A DNA stretch of 64,000 nucleotides from JAAYYF01 sp040255585 (GCA_040255585.1 JBDZVI010000004.1:1-64000); one strand, 5' to 3'. Numbered from the stretch's first letter, positions 1-8,225 are shown. Numbers and translations: made by a program. The notes: generated by a model not told the origin, from the letters alone.

Positions 1-52
1 CAGCCGCCTTCTAAGCGGTAGGCCGAGGGTTCGAATCCTTCCTGGTGCACCA
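1..52 (+). tRNA. tRNA-Arg (anticodon UCU), 3' part only
   Basis: The window opens inside a tRNA. The anticodon stem pairs bases 3-7 with 15-19, and its loop holds TCT at 10-12, which reads arginine AGA codons. The T arm follows (stem 25-29 with 37-41, loop TTCGAAT), then the 3' acceptor strand 42-48, discriminator A49 and an encoded CCA at 50-52. The 5' acceptor strand and D arm lie outside the window. Confidence 0.9.
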
Positions 53-142
53 TCGACTCCAGGCCAACCCCTAGATGAACGCGTCCGAGGACTGCTCGCA
101 TCGGCGCCGGACTTTCGACGCGCCCGGGCACCGCGACGTGGT

Positions 143-637
143 ATGGAGTGCCGCGTGCCGACCGTGCTCGTGGAAGGCGACAGCGACGCCGTCGCCGTGA
201 AGGTACTAGCAAGGCGGCTCGGACTGCCTGCTCCACGGGTGGTACCCGTCGGTGGGTCGAGAGGCATCGGACGCATGGTCGCGCGCTTGACCGGCGAACA
301 GCTGGTAGGCCTGGTGGACGCCGCGGAGCGCAACGACTTTGAATCCGTGATCGCAAGGGTGTTCGTCTGCGATCCGGACCTCGAGTCCGAGCTAATCCGC
401 GCCCTCGGCATAGAAGGCGTCGAGGCCGTCATCGCTGAGCAGGGTGAACTCGGTTCCTTCCGGCGCCTTCAGCGGCAGCCTTTCCAGCGCCAACAGAACG
501 CCGGGCAGCAACTCACTCGGTTCCTCGGCGGGCGGAGCGGGAACAAGGCTCGTTACGCTCGCCTACTGGCCGAGGCGCTCCCGCTCGACAAGATCCCGAC
601 GCCATTGGGCGGGCTGCTGGCGAGCCTGGCGGAGTGA
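143..637 (+). CDS. Stand-alone OLD-type TOPRIM domain protein
   Basis: A 164-residue protein that looks like the TOPRIM nuclease domain of OLD-family ATP-dependent endonucleases without the ABC-type ATPase domain. What is seen: an N-terminal VEGDSDA motif (metal-binding Glu11), a second acidic motif GLVDAAE (Asp59) and a later DPDLESELI segment (Asp77, Asp79, Glu81), in TOPRIM order. The C-terminal part is rich in Gln and Arg and contains FLGGRSGNKARYA. Stand-alone proteins of this type are known mainly from actinobacteria and are usually annotated as nucleotidyltransferase/hydrolase TOPRIM proteins. The function is unknown: DNA or RNA cleavage or phage defence are guesses. No ATPase or UvrD-like partner (as in Gabija) lies beside it; the neighbours are a tRNA and a transporter. 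The ATG at 143 has no clear ribosome site. Confidence 0.7.
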   Translation: MECRVPTVLVEGDSDAVAVKVLARRLGLPAPRVVPVGGSRGIGRMVARLTGEQLVGLVDAAERNDFESVIARVFVCDPDLESELIRALGIEGVEAVIAEQGELGSFRRLQRQPFQRQQNAGQQLTRFLGGRSGNKARYARLLAEALPLDKIPTPLGGLLASLAE

Positions 638-710
638 CCCCTCACACAACGCGTGTACGCGTCACAGGCCGGCAAGACCGGTTCTGAAGAGCCAACCGAG
701 CAAACCGCGG

Positions 711-716
711 TACGCT
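711..716 (+). promoter_or_regulatory. Putative -10 box of a leaderless transcript (MFS gene)
   Basis: TACGCT ends 8 bases before the ATG at 725 and there is no Shine-Dalgarno sequence. The layout matches the TAnnnT-start spacing seen at about ten other genes in this window. No convincing -35 is seen. Confidence 0.4.
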
Positions 717-724
717 CAACACCC

Positions 725-1960
725 ATGGCGCGAACGACGCTGTCGGACCCGATCCCTCCAACACCAAGCTCGAACAGGCGCGCGACCCGGCTGGTCGTCG
801 GGAGCGGCGCGGTCGCCGTCCTACTCTTCCTCGCGCACTTCTTCAACGACCTGTTCTCCGGCACGCTCGCCGCGCTGCTCCCCACCCTGCAGATCCGCTT
901 CGGCGTCAGCGAGCTGACCCTCGCCCTGTTCGTCGCCAGCCTGTCGTTCAGCTCGTCGGTCCTGCAGCCCTTGTTCGGCGCCGTGGCGGACCGCCTCGGC
1001 CACCGGCTCGTCGCGGCAGCAGGCGTGATCGTCTCGTCCTCCATCCTGAGCCTCATCGCCATCATGCCGTCGCCCCTCTGGCTCGTACCCCTCCTGCTCC
1101 TAGGCGGGCTCGGCTCGGCCGCCTACCACCCCGCGGCGACGACCCTCGCCCGCCGCGCCGCGAGCGCCAAGGGTGGCCTGGCCCTCGGGGTGTTCAGCGC
1201 CGGCGGCACGATCGGTCTGTCGTTCGGGCCGCTGGTCATCGGCTTCTTCCTGATCCGGGGGTGGCTCGACTACAGCCCCGTCCTGATGGTCCCTGGCATC
1301 GTGCTCGGTGCGCTCATCTACCTGCTCACGCCGCCGGTGCACCAGCAGACTGGTTCCAGGCGTGCCAAGGTCTTCGACGTGGACCTGTTCCGCGGTCCGG
1401 TCGGCCAGCTCTGCCTAGCGGGCGTGCTGCGCTCCATCGCGTGGGTGTCGATGATCAACGGCGCCCCGCTCTGGCTCGTGAACGCCAAGGGGCTCTCCGC
1501 GACCGACCCGATCGTGTTCTGGACGATCACGGTCTTCACCTTCTCCGGGGCCGCCGGTGGGATCCTCGTCGGCCTGATCGAGAACCGGTTCAGCCGCCAG
1601 TTCCTCGTGACCGGCACCATGCTGCTCGCCGCCTTACCCCTCGCGGTGCTCCTGCTGAGCCAGCCCGGCACGGTCATCTACTTCATGGCCGTCGCCTTCG
1701 CTGGCATCCTCGCGAACGGCGGCCTGCCGCTCATGGTGCTGGCCGCCCAGGACGCCGCGCCGCACGCCGTCGCCACGGCCTCCGGCATGATGATGGGCCT
1801 CACGTGGGGTACGGCCGGCCTGCTCTACCTCGTCGTCGGGGCAGTCCAGGAAGCCATCGGCATGAACGCGGCCATGTGGCTGAGCGTCGTGCCGCTCCTG
1901 CCGGGAGCGCTCGTGGCGTACCGGGTGCTCAAAGGGCTGGAGGCCGGCGCACAGGCCTGA
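725..1960 (+). CDS. MFS transporter, fosmidomycin-resistance (Fsr)-like
   Basis: A 411-residue integral membrane protein of the major facilitator superfamily with about twelve hydrophobic segments. The first helix motif (AHFFNDLFSG) followed by LLPTLQIRFG is typical of the Fsr family (fosmidomycin resistance exporters), and the loop after helix 2 has the MFS signature GAVADRLGHR. It probably exports a small toxic compound or metabolite by proton antiport; the substrate cannot be read from the sequence. I chose the ATG at 725 over an in-frame GTG at 653 because the extra 24 residues are polar and unlike the family, and because a TAnnnT box precedes 725. It stands alone, followed by tRNA genes. 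Confidence 0.8.
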   Translation: MARTTLSDPIPPTPSSNRRATRLVVGSGAVAVLLFLAHFFNDLFSGTLAALLPTLQIRFGVSELTLALFVASLSFSSSVLQPLFGAVADRLGHRLVAAAGVIVSSSILSLIAIMPSPLWLVPLLLLGGLGSAAYHPAATTLARRAASAKGGLALGVFSAGGTIGLSFGPLVIGFFLIRGWLDYSPVLMVPGIVLGALIYLLTPPVHQQTGSRRAKVFDVDLFRGPVGQLCLAGVLRSIAWVSMINGAPLWLVNAKGLSATDPIVFWTITVFTFSGAAGGILVGLIENRFSRQFLVTGTMLLAALPLAVLLLSQPGTVIYFMAVAFAGILANGGLPLMVLAAQDAAPHAVATASGMMMGLTWGTAGLLYLVVGAVQEAIGMNAAMWLSVVPLLPGALVAYRVLKGLEAGAQA

Positions 1961-2038
1961 GGACTAGCCAAACCCGCCTCCCACGCGGTAACCTTCGGTT
2001 CGGCCTCGCGAACCTCTTGGGTTCGTTTGCGCCTGCTT

Positions 2039-2116
2039 GGTGGGTGTAGCTCAGCTGGTTAGAGCACCGGATTGTGGTTCCGGGTGTCGTGGGTTCAAAT
2101 CCCATCATCCACCCCA
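2039..2116 (+). tRNA. tRNA-His (anticodon GUG)
   Basis: A complete cloverleaf. The acceptor stem 2040-2046 pairs with 2106-2112. The anticodon loop holds GTG inside a CCGGA/TCCGG stem, and the T loop is TTCAAAT. The histidine identity element is present: an extra G at 2039 opposite discriminator C2113. CCA is encoded at 2114-2116. Confidence 0.95.
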
Positions 2117-2137
2117 GCCGGCGGGGTCTCCCGCGAA

Positions 2138-2170
2138 GAGGGCGGGTCTCGAGCAGTTCGGCCCGCCCTC
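2138..2170 (+). terminator. Hairpin after tRNA-His
   Basis: A 9-bp perfect stem, GAGGGCGGG (2138-2146) with CCCGCCCTC (2162-2170), is followed by the pyrimidine-rich tail CCTTACTTTCC. It lies 21 bases after tRNA-His and is a likely intrinsic terminator, though the T run is interrupted. Confidence 0.6.
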
Positions 2171-2220
2171 CCTTACTTTCCGCGCTGGCGAAGTTGTAGG
2201 GGGACCGCGGGCATCTGCGC

Positions 2221-2304
2221 GCGAGGATGGCGGAACTGGTAGACGCGCTAGACTTAGGATCTAGTGGCCTAGCCGTGCGGGTTCAAGTCCCGCTCCTCGC
2301 ACCA
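2221..2304 (+). tRNA. tRNA-Leu (anticodon UAG)
   Basis: A class II tRNA with a long variable arm. Acceptor strands GCGAGGA (2221-2227) and TCCTCGC (2294-2300) pair fully. The anticodon stem CTAGA/TCTAG encloses the loop CTTAGGA with anticodon TAG. CCA is encoded at 2302-2304. Confidence 0.95.
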
Positions 2305-2403
2305 CCGCGGCAAGCCAAGCGCTTGCCGCTACCTTTTGGCGCCCTGCGGGCGCCCGTTCAGCGGCTCGTTGGTGCGGCGCTACCCAAGCCGATTAGGAGT
2401 GTC

Positions 2404-3822
2404 ATGGAAGCCAGAGTAGTCGAGAAGCAGGGGGTCAACGTCACGCTCAGCGTGCGCGTCGACGCCGCCACGGTAGACGCCACCTTCGAGCGCGTGCTCG
2501 CGCAGCTCTCGCGGACGGTGAAGGTGCCCGGCTTCCGCCCGGGCAAAGCCCCGCGCGGCGTGCTGGAGAAGCGCGTCGGCGTCGAGGCCCTGGCCGAGGA
2601 GGTCCGCGACGCCCTCGTCGAGGAGGCCTACCCGCAGGCCGTGCGCGAGCTCGAGCTCTACCCCATCGACGCCCACTTCCACGCGGACGGCGCCGTGCGC
2701 GGTCAGGACTTCGAGTTCACCGTCCACGCCGACGTCTACCCCGACATCACGCTCCCCGACCTCGAGGCGATCAAGCTCGAGGCGGAGCCGAAGGTCGTCA
2801 GCGACGACGACGCGCGCTCCGCGTTCGAGGAGTTGCGCCGGGAGAACGCCACGCTCGTGCCGGTCGACCGGCCGGTCGAGGCTACCGACTGGGTCCTGGT
2901 GGCGCGCTTGGGCGACGACGACGAGGCCGACGAGTCGTCGACCTTCCAAGTGCACATGGACCGTGCCGGCGAGGAGCTGAAGAGCCAGCTCATCGGCAAG
3001 TCTATGGGCGACGTGGTGACCGCCACGTTCACCGACCCCGCGCCGGAGGGCGAGGAGGGCACCACCACCACGCAGATCCGGCTCAAGGTCCTGGACGTCA
3101 AGGGCAAGGAGCTCGCCGCCACGGACGAAGACCTGGCGCTCCAGCTCGGGTTCGCGACCGGCGAGGAGCTCACGCAGCGTGTGCGCGAGAGCCTGGAGTC
3201 CGACGCCAGGCGCGCCACCTTGGAGGCTCGCCGCGATGAGGTCGTGGAGAAGCTCGTCGCCGGCTCGACCCTCGACCTGCCGGGCAGCCTCGTCAGGCGC
3301 CGCCAGCGCAGCCTCCTGCAGGACCTGGCCCACGACCTGAGCCACCAGGGCACCACGCTGGAGCGCTACGTCGACCGCCTCGAGCAGCGCGGCAAACGCG
3401 AGGAGTTCGAGGCGGAGCTCAAGGAAGCGGCCGAGAAGGGCGTGCGGCGCGACCTCGTGCTGGAACGCCTCATGGAGGTCCGTGGCACGGAACTGTCGGA
3501 CGCCGAGTACCGTTCCGCCCTGAAGCGGCTCGCCGACTCGCGCTCTCAGGACGTCGGCCGCCTCGAGCATGAGCTCGGCGAGGACTACCTGGCCAACTAC
3601 CGCTTCTTCCTGCGGCGCGACAAGGCGCTGCGCGAGTTCATCAACGAGCTAGCGGGCGAGCCGAACGAGCCCGCCGACGAGTTCGACGCCGACGAGGCCG
3701 CCGAAGCGGCCTTCATCAGCGAGGACGAGGCGGCCGATCACGACCACCACCACCACGATCATGACCACGACCACGATGGTCATGACCACCATGACCATGG
3801 CCACGACCACCATCATCACTGA
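2404..3822 (+). CDS. tig: Trigger factor with a His/Asp-rich C-terminal tail
   Basis: A ribosome-bound chaperone and peptidyl-prolyl isomerase that receives nascent chains at the exit tunnel. The 472-residue protein has the N-terminal ribosome-docking signature GFRPGKAP (43-50), a central FKBP-like PPIase region (about 155-240) and the helical C-terminal arms. Start: ATG 2404 behind TAGGAG. Odd feature: residues 445-472 form a low-complexity tail with 17 His in 28 residues, the rest almost all Asp. Such a tail is absent from the textbook trigger factor but resembles the nickel-binding tail of the isomerase SlyD, so metal binding is a fair inference. It precedes clpP-clpX, the usual order. A hairpin after the stop separates it from clpP. 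Confidence 0.95.
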   Translation: MEARVVEKQGVNVTLSVRVDAATVDATFERVLAQLSRTVKVPGFRPGKAPRGVLEKRVGVEALAEEVRDALVEEAYPQAVRELELYPIDAHFHADGAVRGQDFEFTVHADVYPDITLPDLEAIKLEAEPKVVSDDDARSAFEELRRENATLVPVDRPVEATDWVLVARLGDDDEADESSTFQVHMDRAGEELKSQLIGKSMGDVVTATFTDPAPEGEEGTTTTQIRLKVLDVKGKELAATDEDLALQLGFATGEELTQRVRESLESDARRATLEARRDEVVEKLVAGSTLDLPGSLVRRRQRSLLQDLAHDLSHQGTTLERYVDRLEQRGKREEFEAELKEAAEKGVRRDLVLERLMEVRGTELSDAEYRSALKRLADSRSQDVGRLEHELGEDYLANYRFFLRRDKALREFINELAGEPNEPADEFDADEAAEAAFISEDEAADHDHHHHDHDHDHDGHDHHDHGHDHHHH

Positions 3823-3842
3823 GGCCTGAGCGAGCTGGAGGT

Positions 3843-3881
3843 GCGTGTGGGGCGTCGTCCGTCGGGCGGCGCCCCACACGC
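3843..3881 (+). terminator. Intrinsic terminator after tig
   Basis: A 12-base stem (3843-3854 with 3870-3881, core GTGTGGGG/CCCCACAC) with a 15-base loop and the tail TTGTCG. It lies 20 bases after the tig stop and isolates it from clpP. Confidence 0.65.
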
Positions 3882-3944
3882 TTGTCGCGTCCACCGGTAA
3901 CGCTCGAAGCGCAGTAACGAACGCCCTTGGCTTCGGCTCGGTGC

Positions 3945-3950
3945 TACTCT
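3945..3950 (+). promoter_or_regulatory. Putative -10 box, leaderless clpP
   Basis: TACTCT lies 9 bases before the clpP ATG at 3960, and no ribosome site is present between them. A -35 hexamer at normal spacing is not evident. Confidence 0.45.
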
Positions 3951-3959
3951 AGCCGCAAG

Positions 3960-4580
3960 ATGCCGCTCATCCCTTACGTCATCGAGCAGACCGGGCGCGG
4001 CGAGCGCACCTACGACGTCTACAGCCGGCTCCTGAAGGAACGCATCATCTTCCTCGGCTCGGTCATCGACTCGGAGGTCGCCAACGTCGTGACCGCCCAA
4101 CTGCTCCTCCTCGACTCGCAGTCAAGCGAGCAGCCCATCAACATGTTCATCAACAGCCCGGGCGGCGAGGTGTACGCGGGCCTCGCCATCTACGACGTCA
4201 TGCAGTTCATCTCCGCGCCCGTGCATACGAACTGCGTCGGGATCGCCATGTCCATGGGCTCCCTCATCCTTACGGCCGGCGCCCAGGGGCACCGCGTTGC
4301 CCTGCCACACAGCCGCATCATGATCCACGCCGGCTCGGCGGGCTTCCCGCGCTCGAGCCTCCCCGACCTCGCCGTGCAGGCCCGCGAGTTCGAGGACTTG
4401 CGCGACATGATGGAGACCATCTATCACCGCCATACGGGCGTCGCGGCAGAGCAGCTGCGCCGCGACATGGAGCGCGACAACTTCATGGCGCCCCAGCAAG
4501 CTCTCGCCTACGGGCTCATCGACAAGGTCATCGAGCCCCGCGCCCCCGGACGACAGGGCGGCGCCAAGGGCGGCACATGA
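3960..4580 (+). CDS. clpP: ATP-dependent Clp protease proteolytic subunit
   Basis: A serine peptidase that forms the tetradecameric chamber used by ClpX to degrade unfolded or tagged proteins in the cytoplasm. The 206-residue protein has the full catalytic triad: Ser98 in AMSMGSL, His123 in SRIMIHAG and Asp169 in RRDMERDNFM, plus the SPGG oxyanion loop near residue 68. The stretch after the catalytic His (AGSAGFPRSS) differs from the common QPxGG form, so some divergence at the active-site rim is visible. I chose ATG 3960 because MPLIPYVIEQ is the normal ClpP beginning; an in-frame start 33 bases earlier adds unrelated residues. Its TGA overlaps the clpX ATG (ATGA). Confidence 0.95.
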   Translation: MPLIPYVIEQTGRGERTYDVYSRLLKERIIFLGSVIDSEVANVVTAQLLLLDSQSSEQPINMFINSPGGEVYAGLAIYDVMQFISAPVHTNCVGIAMSMGSLILTAGAQGHRVALPHSRIMIHAGSAGFPRSSLPDLAVQAREFEDLRDMMETIYHRHTGVAAEQLRRDMERDNFMAPQQALAYGLIDKVIEPRAPGRQGGAKGGT

Positions 4581-5782
4581 CGGCCACCCACTGCAGCTTC
4601 TGCGGGCGCGCCCACACGGAGGTCCGCTTCCTCGTCGCCGCGCCGGGCGGCGGAGCGCACATCTGCGACCAGTGCGCCGGCCGCGTGCACGACGTCGTCG
4701 CGGAGGCCGGGGCGCCGGCCAAGCCGTTCGTGCACCTGCGAAGCCTCCAGCCGCGCGAGATCAAGCGCGAGTTGGACGCGTACGTCATCGAGCAGGAAGC
4801 CGCCAAGCGCGCCCTCTCGGTGGCCGTCTACAACCACTCGCGCCGCATCGCCAACCCGCAAACGGAGTTGCAGAAGAGCAACGTGCTCCTCATCGGCCCG
4901 TCCGGCACCGGCAAGACGCTGCTCGCTCAGACGCTGGCGCGCACCCTCGACGTGCCGTTCGCCATCGCCGACGCCACCACCCTCACGGAGGCCGGGTACG
5001 TCGGCGACGACGTCGAGAACATCATCCTCCGGCTCCTGCAGGTGGCCGACTACGACGTGGCCGCGGCTGAGCGGGGCATCATCTACGTCGACGAGATCGA
5101 CAAGATCGGCCGCAAGTCCGAGGGGCCTTCCATCACCCGCGATGTCAGCGGTGAGGGCGTCCAGCAGGCCCTGCTCAAGATCATCGAGGGCACGGTCACG
5201 CACGTGCCGCCCCAGGGCGGCCGCAAGCACCCGCACCAGGAACTGATCGACGTCGACACGAGCAACATCCTCTTCATCTGCGGCGGGGCGTTCGAGGGTC
5301 TAGACGACATCCTGCGCCGTCGGCTCGACGTGGCGAAGGTCGGCTTCCAGACCCCCACGGCCTCCGAAGGCGACCCGTTGCATGGCGCCGAGGTGATGCC
5401 GTCCGACCTGATGGCGTTCGGGCTCATCCCCGAGCTGATCGGTCGTCTGCCCGTCGTCGTACGCCTCGAGGAGCTCAGCCTGGAAGCGCTGGTGGACGTG
5501 CTGACGAAGCCGCGCAACGCGCTCGTGAAGCAGTACCAGGAACTCTTCGGGTTCGACGGTGTGAAGCTGACCTTCTCCGACGAGGCGTTGCTCGAGGTGG
5601 CCAGACGCGCCCAGGCGCTCAAGACCGGCGCGCGTGCCTTGCGCTCCGTCATGGAGCGAGCCCTCATGCCCCTGATGTTCGAGGTCCCGGGCAGCGGCAT
5701 CAAGCAACTGCACGTGGACGTGCAGGACCTGGACGACCCGACCCGCCTCCTCGCGGCGGACGAAGCGCGCAAGTCGGCCTAA
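4577..5782 (+). CDS. clpX: ATP-dependent protease ATP-binding subunit ClpX
   Basis: AAA+ unfoldase that recognises substrates and threads them into ClpP. The 401-residue protein starts with the zinc-binding domain (Cys6, Cys9, Cys30, Cys33). It then has Walker A GPSGTGKT (107-114), the pore loop GYVGDD (about 140-145), Walker B with VDEID (171-175), and the GGRKHPHQE segment of the ClpX pore region. The length is normal. Translation is coupled to clpP through a four-base ATGA overlap, so the two are made together. It converges on the cysteine desulfurase gene with 21 bases between the ends and no clear terminator. Confidence 0.97.
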   Translation: MTATHCSFCGRAHTEVRFLVAAPGGGAHICDQCAGRVHDVVAEAGAPAKPFVHLRSLQPREIKRELDAYVIEQEAAKRALSVAVYNHSRRIANPQTELQKSNVLLIGPSGTGKTLLAQTLARTLDVPFAIADATTLTEAGYVGDDVENIILRLLQVADYDVAAAERGIIYVDEIDKIGRKSEGPSITRDVSGEGVQQALLKIIEGTVTHVPPQGGRKHPHQELIDVDTSNILFICGGAFEGLDDILRRRLDVAKVGFQTPTASEGDPLHGAEVMPSDLMAFGLIPELIGRLPVVVRLEELSLEALVDVLTKPRNALVKQYQELFGFDGVKLTFSDEALLEVARRAQALKTGARALRSVMERALMPLMFEVPGSGIKQLHVDVQDLDDPTRLLAADEARKSA

Positions 5783-5803
5783 CCCCCGTAGTCACGGACC
5801 TGT

Positions 5804-6967
5804 TCAGACGGCGACGACGGACCGTGCCCGCTCGACAGCCTGCTGGAAGCGCGCCGCCGCCTCGTCGACGAGCGCTTCGTCGAGCCCCCGGCCGTAGCTG
5901 AACCTGACGCTCGCCTTCGCGTCGTTCCGGCTCAGCCCCATGGCTAGCAGCACGTGGCTCGGCTCGACGCTGCCCGCCGCGCACGCCGAGCCGGCGCTCG
6001 CGTACACCCCGGCCTCGTCCAGGAGCATGAGCAGCGTCTCTCCGTCGGCGCCCTGCACCCTGAGGTTCGTATGCTTGACCGAGCGCCGCGCCGCGCCTGC
6101 GTTGACGGTGACGCCAGGAACCGCGGTGGCGGCGGCCTCGAAGCGCGCCTGCAAACCCGCCAGCCGGCTGCGTTCGCTCGGCAAGCGCGCGGCGGCGAAC
6201 GCCGCGGCCGCGCCGAGGCCGACGATGGCCGGCACGGCGTGCGTGCCGGGTCGGTAGCCGCGCTCCTGCGCCCCGCCGGCCAGCAGCGGAGCCGGCTCGA
6301 GGCCCTCCCTGAACACGAGCGCGCCTGCCCCCTTCGGACCGTACACCTTGTGGCCGGACACCGTCAGGAAGTCGGCGCCGAGGCTGGAGAGCGTGAACTC
6401 CTCGACACCGTAGCCCTGCACGGCGTCGCATAGGAAGAGGGCGCCGTGGGCGTGCGCCAGCTCGGCGATGGCCGGAACGTCGAGCATCACGCCGGTCTCA
6501 TTGTTGACGAGCATGGCCGCGACGAGCGCGGTGCCACCCCGCGCCGCCTGCTCCGCCAGCGCGGCCTCCCAGCCCCCGAGCGGGGAGTCGCCGCCCGGCG
6601 CCAGGGGCACGAGCGCCACGTCCCGGCCCTGCGCCGCCAACCGGCGAGCGGCCTCCAACACCGCGGCGTGCTCACCTGCGTTCACGACGATCCCGCCGGG
6701 CCGGGAGGCAGCCGCCGCGAAGACGGCCTGGTCGTCGGCCTCTGTCGCACCCGAGGTGAACACGACCTGGCGCGAGCGCACGCCGAGCGTCGCCGCGACG
6801 CGCTCGCGCGCCTCCTCCACCCCGCGTCTGGCGACCTGGCCGACGCGGTGGATGCTGGAAGGGTTGCCGAAATCGCCCTTCAGGTACGGTAGCACCGCGT
6901 CCAAGACGCGCTCGTCCACGGCCGTCGTGGCCGCGTGGTCAAGGTAGATGCCGGGGGTGGCCTGCAC
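5804..6967 (-). CDS. Cysteine desulfurase (NifS/IscS family)
   Basis: PLP enzyme that takes sulfur from L-cysteine as a persulfide for Fe-S clusters or thiolated cofactors. 387 residues. What is seen: the PLP-binding Lys207 in SGHKVYGPKG, the N-terminal YLDHAATT motif, SGATEADDQ (about 72-80), and the catalytic Cys329 on the loop SAGSACAAGS. The second gene of a two-gene unit: it starts 14 bases after the Rrf2 regulator stop. No scaffold gene (iscU) follows, since the next gene downstream is clpX on the other strand. The position after an Fe-S-type regulator fits autoregulated Fe-S assembly, but a role in tRNA thiolation is equally possible. Confidence 0.92.
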   Translation of the reverse strand: MQATPGIYLDHAATTAVDERVLDAVLPYLKGDFGNPSSIHRVGQVARRGVEEARERVAATLGVRSRQVVFTSGATEADDQAVFAAAASRPGGIVVNAGEHAAVLEAARRLAAQGRDVALVPLAPGGDSPLGGWEAALAEQAARGGTALVAAMLVNNETGVMLDVPAIAELAHAHGALFLCDAVQGYGVEEFTLSSLGADFLTVSGHKVYGPKGAGALVFREGLEPAPLLAGGAQERGYRPGTHAVPAIVGLGAAAAFAAARLPSERSRLAGLQARFEAAATAVPGVTVNAGAARRSVKHTNLRVQGADGETLLMLLDEAGVYASAGSACAAGSVEPSHVLLAMGLSRNDAKASVRFSYGRGLDEALVDEAAARFQQAVERARSVVAV

Positions 6968-6981
6968 CAGCTGGCTGGGTT

Positions 6982-7431
6982 TCAGTCGTCCTTACCGAGG
7001 TACTGGGGCAGCGGCTGCACGCCGAGCATGCGGCGTTGCTGCACCAGGTCGGCGAGGCTCGTGGAGCGCAGGACCTGGCGCACAGCGGCGTCGACGCGGC
7101 GCCAGAGGCTCTCGGTCGAGCATCTGCCGACTCGCACGCAGTTGGCGGAGTCGACTATGCAGCTGACGGGCGCAACGCTGCCCTCGAGGAGCTCGACGAC
7201 CTCCAGGCTATCGATCTCGTCGAGCGGCCGCGCGAGGCGGTAACCGCCGTGCGCGCCCCTGACGGCCTCGACGATGCCGGCGCGGCGCAGGGTCGCGAAG
7301 ATCTGCTCGAGATACTGGTGGCTGAGGAGTTGACGTTCGGCTACGGTCTTGAGGCTGATGGGTTCATCACCGTTGAGCGCCACTTCGACCAGGGCCCTCA
7401 TGCCGTACTGCGCTTTGGTAGATACCCACAT
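6982..7431 (-). CDS. Rrf2-family regulator with IscR-like cysteines
   Basis: A 149-residue winged-helix regulator of the Rrf2 family. It has the N-terminal TKAQYGMRALVEVAL helix, the recognition-helix region SHQYLEQIFATLRRAGI and the wing RGAHGGYRLARP. Three cysteines (91, 98, 104) match the [2Fe-2S] ligand cluster of IscR (92, 98, 104 in E. coli), so it is likely a cluster-sensing repressor rather than a CymR-type, cysteine-free regulator. The ATG at 7431 follows GGGGAGG at good spacing. It is directly upstream of the cysteine desulfurase on the same strand; control of that operon in answer to Fe-S demand is the natural inference. Confidence 0.88.
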   Translation of the reverse strand: MWVSTKAQYGMRALVEVALNGDEPISLKTVAERQLLSHQYLEQIFATLRRAGIVEAVRGAHGGYRLARPLDEIDSLEVVELLEGSVAPVSCIVDSANCVRVGRCSTESLWRRVDAAVRQVLRSTSLADLVQQRRMLGVQPLPQYLGKDD

Positions 7432-7565
7432 GCCTGACCTCCCCAGCGGGACCGCCGCCTGCCAACACTCTACACCCTTTTACCTCGGAACGGTTCCGAT
7501 TTGGCTACCACCGGCCCTGCCCCATGCGCGAGGTGGCCCAGCCTACCCCACTCGCCGAGTCGCCG

Positions 7566-8213
7566 TCAGAGGCGCCCCTGCAAGTAAGGCAGCGGGTCCA
7601 CGGCCCTGCCGTCGAAGCGCACCTCGAAGTGCAGGTGCGGACCTGTCGACGCGCCCGTGCTGCCGACGGCGCCGAGGACGTCGCCCTGCCTGAGCGCCTG
7701 GCCGACGCGAACGGCCACCGAGCTTAGGTGCGCGTAGCGGGTCTCGCTGCCGTCGCCGTGGTCGAGCACCACGACGTTGCCGTACGTCCCCCACCAGCCT
7801 GCGCGGGTCACGACGCCGGAACGCGCCGCCCTGACCGGCGTGCCTGCCGGCGCGGCGATGTCGAGGCCGCCGTGGTAGCGGTTGCCGTTCACCGAGACGT
7901 TGCGCCAGCCGAAGTACGACGAGATGCGCCCCTGCACGGGCAGCGCGAAGCCCGTGGTGCTCCAGTCGACGCCGCGTAGCGCCTCGACAGCGGTCGCCAG
8001 CGCGGCGCCCTGAGCCTCGCGCAGGGCCGCGCGGGTGCCGACCCCCGGCTCGGCCGCGAAGGCGAGCCCGAGCACGGCCACGGCCGCCAGGCCCCGGAAG
8101 GCCCTGCAGGCAAGGCCCCGGACCGCCGCGCTAGCGCGCCCGCGGTCCCAACGCGCCCTGGCCGAAGAGCGCGGTGCGCGCCGCGGTCTATGCTCCCCGG
8201 CGCGCACCGCCAC
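7566..8213 (-). CDS. M23-family (LytM-like) metallopeptidase
   Basis: A 215-residue exported protein with one hydrophobic N-terminal segment (around residues 42-54) and a C-terminal peptidase M23 domain. The zinc-site motifs are present: HGGLDIAAP (first His and Asp) and GPHLHFEVR (HxH), with VLDHGDGSETRYAHL between them. Such enzymes cleave peptidoglycan cross-bridges, or activate amidases when degenerate; here the ligands look intact. The domain is bare, without LysM or coiled-coil regions. The first ~40 residues are Arg/Ala-rich, so the true start may lie downstream. It begins 12 bases after the rho stop, so it is probably co-transcribed with rho. Confidence 0.8.
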   Translation of the reverse strand: MAVRAGEHRPRRAPRSSARARWDRGRASAAVRGLACRAFRGLAAVAVLGLAFAAEPGVGTRAALREAQGAALATAVEALRGVDWSTTGFALPVQGRISSYFGWRNVSVNGNRYHGGLDIAAPAGTPVRAARSGVVTRAGWWGTYGNVVVLDHGDGSETRYAHLSSVAVRVGQALRQGDVLGAVGSTGASTGPHLHFEVRFDGRAVDPLPYLQGRL

Positions 8214-8225
8214 CTCGTCCGGGCC

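Noticed and set aside
143..637. Gabija- or OLD-type two-gene defence system
   Set aside because: No ATPase domain in the protein and no helicase neighbour.
2380..3570. Long open frame antisense to tig
   Set aside because: Leu/Val/Glu-rich shadow of the trigger factor gene without a ribosome site.
3649..3894. Minus-strand frame encoding a Val/Met-rich hydrophobic protein
   Set aside because: It is the complement of the His/Asp codons of the trigger factor tail, not a membrane protein gene.
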